From an uncultured Alphaproteobacteria bacterium (GTDB lineage Bacteria > Pseudomonadota > Alphaproteobacteria > Rs-D84), in contig CALXMN010000005.1 of assembly GCA_944389495.1 (NCBI GenBank), positions 48,518 to 112,517 of the forward strand: 64,000 nucleotides of DNA. Reading direction: 5' to 3'. The position numbers and the translations under genes are program-made. Positions within the stretch are counted from its first letter, which is position 1; every line of letters begins with the position of its first letter. A model generated the notes under the pieces. It did not search any database and was not told the origin of the DNA. It was given only the letters and a program-made list of their open reading frames with translations. This document shows, one piece after another, positions 63,282 to 64,000 of the stretch.

Positions 63282-63817
63282 TGGTTGTTTATAGACTAGA
63301 TAATTTGCCGGAGACAGCTGATAAGTTTGTTTTTGATACAAATGTTTTGTTGTTTTTACATGGTTTTTTCTATAGAGATAGGAAAATAACTGAGTGTTAC
63401 GCCAAAATAGCTAACTATATTATAACAAATAATTCTACCGTGTACATAGATATAGTTGCTTTGAGTGAATTTATTAATAGATATATTTCCGATGCTTTGC
63501 CAAATAAGCTTGGTCAAGATGGTAAAGATTTTAGATTTAAAAAAAGAGAGCACAGAAATACAGATGAATATAAAGAGGTTATAGGTGATTTAAGAGTCGT
63601 TCTAAAGCAGATTACGGATGCTTATAATGTTCATTTTGTGTATGATGGTTATAATAATTTTGATATTGGACATGCTTTATTCTCTTTAAATGCAATGGAA
63701 TTTAATGATTATTTAATCAGTTTGGTTGCAAAAAAGTATCATGCGTATTTAGTTACACATGATAGAGATATTGTAGATAGTTGTAAAGATATTGCTATTG
63801 TTACAGCATTAACTTAA
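63281..63817 (+). CDS. PIN-domain nuclease
   Basis: A 178-residue PIN protein. Acidic active-site candidates are Asp19 ('FVFDTNVLLFL'), Glu63 ('ALSEFINRY'), Asp143 ('FNDYLISLVAKKYHAYLVTHDRD') and Asp161/Asp163. PIN toxins such as VapC cut tRNA or rRNA with Mg2+. No VapB-like antitoxin with a DNA-binding fold is beside it; the two STAS/GHKL genes take that place. It is longer than most VapC (130-140 residues). Translationally coupled to the DUF4325 gene. Confidence 0.85.
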   Translation: MVVYRLDNLPETADKFVFDTNVLLFLHGFFYRDRKITECYAKIANYIITNNSTVYIDIVALSEFINRYISDALPNKLGQDGKDFRFKKREHRNTDEYKEVIGDLRVVLKQITDAYNVHFVYDGYNNFDIGHALFSLNAMEFNDYLISLVAKKYHAYLVTHDRDIVDSCKDIAIVTALT

Positions 63818-63858
63818 AAAGTTTTGCATTTAATGTATTTTATTGCTATCATTTATGT

Positions 63859-63996
63859 GAATCCAATGGGAATTGGGTTCGGGACTGTTGCAAGTCCGTC
63901 TTGTTCGGTGTGACCTACAATAGGGGCATCGTTAGTGTGATGTCTTTCCTGTAGTTTTGCATCGTTATTTATCCCTGACTCTTATGCAAGTCGGGG
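63859..63996 (+). ncRNA. Hairpin-rich region downstream of the PIN gene (possible structured RNA)
   Basis: Four stems follow one another. GAATCCAAT-GGGA-ATTGGGTTC has a GNRA loop. GGACT...AGTCC follows. CTACA...GGGGCATC...GATGTCTT...TGTAG is a long stem with an internal loop. CCCTGACT...AGTCGGGG closes the series. GCATCGTTA and TGCAAGTC each occur twice. There is no ORF across it. Type unknown and the window ends four bases later, so it may be partial; strand is chosen by the adjacent operon. Confidence 0.4.
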
Positions 63997-64000
63997 AGCT

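Noticed and set aside
63859..64000. Retron msr-msd RNA
   Set aside because: Hairpins are suggestive, but no reverse transcriptase gene is in the window and the sequence ends too soon to test it.

Overview
The window looks like the chromosome of a host-associated or gut-type alphaproteobacterium with a compact, moderately AT-rich genome. This is inferred from gene content: an alpha-type SspB, a chromosomal ParABS locus, an IleRS of the archaeal/eukaryotic-like class also found in Rickettsia and Chlamydia, scattered VirB type IV secretion genes, and a Slam/TbpB-like surface lipoprotein pair. Genes are tightly packed. Many convergent or operon-end gaps carry short hairpin terminators with a recurring CCGG core.

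Layout. 1-1.4 kb: the 3' end of a TbpB-like surface protein and a Slam that stops where its barrel should begin. 1.5-9.7 kb (minus): tRNA-Val, ybaB, pnp, rpsO, truB, an orphan gene, mutS, xseB and infC; infC starts with AUU. 9.7-14.4 kb: a UDG-family gene, pal, parB, parA and rsmG, with a parS-like palindrome at the end of rsmG and a secreted HExxH protein in between. 14.4-23.5 kb: a TPR protein, gpsA, a radical SAM enzyme, accB/accC, rnpA/yidD, mreB, sspB, recF and tRNA-Cys. 23.6-28.2 kb: a TolC-MacA-MacB type exporter. 28.2-40 kb: a small HTH-like gene behind an attenuator-like leader, tRNA-Val, metG, queH, fabD, fabG, mnmG, a DUF421 protein, tRNA-Thr, ileS and nth. Both metG and ileS are preceded by a tRNA gene, a tiny ORF rich in codons for the cognate amino acid, and a terminator. 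40-44.5 kb: a broken VirB2-like pilin gene, then pheT, pheS, rplT and rpmI. 44.7-52.8 kb: mreC, mreD, mrdA, rodA, topA and dnaG. 52.8-60.5 kb: ychF, a half-size SufD-like protein, rpmJ (bL36), virB3-virB4 plus a secreted HExxH protein, a lipoprotein and an ABC-F ATPase.

60.6-64 kb is an acquired element. A 3' fragment of an initiator tRNA (att site) is followed by a tyrosine integrase, then a tight three-gene operon: a STAS-like/GHKL ATPase, a DUF4325 STAS-like protein and a PIN nuclease. A hairpin-rich tract, possibly a structured RNA, lies immediately downstream and runs to the window edge. This operon is the best candidate for an undescribed system: a partner-switching pair that may control an RNase. 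The two synthetase attenuators are the most unexpected regulatory finding.

All functional statements come from reading the sequence and from knowledge of the families. No database search or folding program was run.
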